Under the pieces are notes generated by a model. That model saw nothing but the letters and a program-made list of their open reading frames with translations. It had not been told where the DNA came from and searched no databases. From an uncultured Phascolarctobacterium sp. (lineage in GTDB: Bacteria > Bacillota > Negativicutes > Acidaminococcales > Acidaminococcaceae), in the NCBI GenBank assembly GCA_947589605.1, contig CANQBR010000020.1, positions 1 through 34,661 on the forward strand: a stretch of DNA of 34,661 nt, written 5' to 3'. The translations under genes were made by a program, and so were the position numbers. Shown here piece after piece: positions 34,472 through 34,661 of the stretch. The stretch's first letter is position 1, and the number at the start of each line of letters is the position of its first letter.

Positions 34472-34477
34472 ATTATA
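34472..34477 (-). promoter_or_regulatory. -10 element of the metallophosphoesterase gene
   Basis: TATAAT on the minus strand, about 32 bases upstream of the start codon. No good -35 was found. Confidence 0.4.
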
Positions 34478-34544
34478 ACACTTGCCCCGCAAAAGGAAAA
34501 GGCGAGAGGAGAAGGCATCTCTGTTAGTGTATAATTTTCGTTGG

Positions 34545-34583
34545 CAAGCTCAATAAAATAAAGGGAAGGGTTTTCCCCTTCCC
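34545..34583 (-). terminator. Terminator hairpin on the minus strand
   Basis: GGGAAGGG/CCCTTCCC (34563-34570/34576-34583, 5-nt loop) is followed on the minus strand by TTTATTTTATT. It would stop leftward transcription coming from beyond the right edge. On the plus strand it would lie in the leader of the edge gene. Confidence 0.55.
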
Positions 34584-34585
34584 CG

Positions 34586-34642
34586 ATCATGCAAAATATC
34601 TTATTATTTTAAGGGCCAAAAAATAAAGGAGTTTTGCATGAT
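34586..34642 (+). promoter_or_regulatory. Inverted repeat over the start of the edge gene
   Basis: ATCATGCAAAA (34586-34596) and TTTTGCATGAT (34632-34642) are perfect inverted repeats. The ribosome binding site AAAGGAG lies in the 35-nt loop and the start codon in the right arm, so folding or protein binding here could control expression. Confidence 0.4.
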
Positions 34643-34661
34643 GTCTACTATATTATCTGAA
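34638..34661 (+). CDS. 5' end of an unknown gene, cut by the window edge
   Basis: AAAGGAG (34625-34631) precedes ATG at 34638 and another ATG at 34641. Only eight codons (MMSTILSE) are in the window, too few to identify the product. Confidence 0.5.

Overview
The window looks like chromosomal DNA of a diderm Firmicute of the Negativicutes, most like a succinate-fermenting Phascolarctobacterium/Acidaminococcaceae bacterium. The reasons are a complete succinate-to-propionate operon with a sodium-pumping methylmalonyl-CoA decarboxylase, a split B12-dependent mutase, a four-subunit [FeFe] hydrogenase, an outer-membrane porin remnant ending in Phe, an O-antigen ligase-like protein, and a Firmicute-type T-box leader on valS. 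The genus is inferred from gene content only.

Layout. 1-1056 is mostly non-coding: a leftward promoter with a structured leader runs off the left edge, and a possible two-cistron micro-operon of 37 and 40 codons, with its own promoter and terminator, lies on the minus strand. A truncated, frameshifted porin remnant follows (1057-1530, minus). Next come a NYN/PIN-like protein with a duplicated C-terminal domain (plus), a DnaJ-like/HerA-type ATPase fusion (minus), and a two-gene plus-strand unit for a 2-hydroxyacyl-CoA dehydratase-type activase and its partner. A spacer of about 620 bases (9142-9763) holds degenerate 51-54 base repeats and terminators.

9764-19027 (minus) is the central metabolic operon, transcribed right to left: succinate CoA-transferase, methylmalonyl-CoA mutase large and small subunits, meaB, epimerase, mmdA, mmdD, mmdC, mmdB. 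The enzymes form a closed cycle. Succinate receives CoA from propionyl-CoA (or acetyl-CoA), is rearranged and epimerised to (S)-methylmalonyl-CoA, and is decarboxylated to propionyl-CoA with sodium export. Strong hairpins without U-tracts lie in four intercistronic gaps, and a leader of about 230 nt with a possible 30-codon leader peptide precedes the first gene.

19112-27760 (minus) is a ten-gene hydrogenase operon. Downstream are hndA, a GHKL ATPase, hndB, hndC and hndD, for an NAD(P)-linked [FeFe] hydrogenase. Upstream is a likely sensory/regulatory module: two DRTGG-like proteins, an RsbW-like ATPase, an H-cluster-like iron-sulfur protein with altered L1-L3 motifs, and a PHP-domain phosphoesterase. 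27789-33697 (minus) has valS behind a T-box, folC, and an O-antigen ligase-like membrane protein. The right edge has a metallophosphoesterase (minus) and the first codons of a rightward gene.
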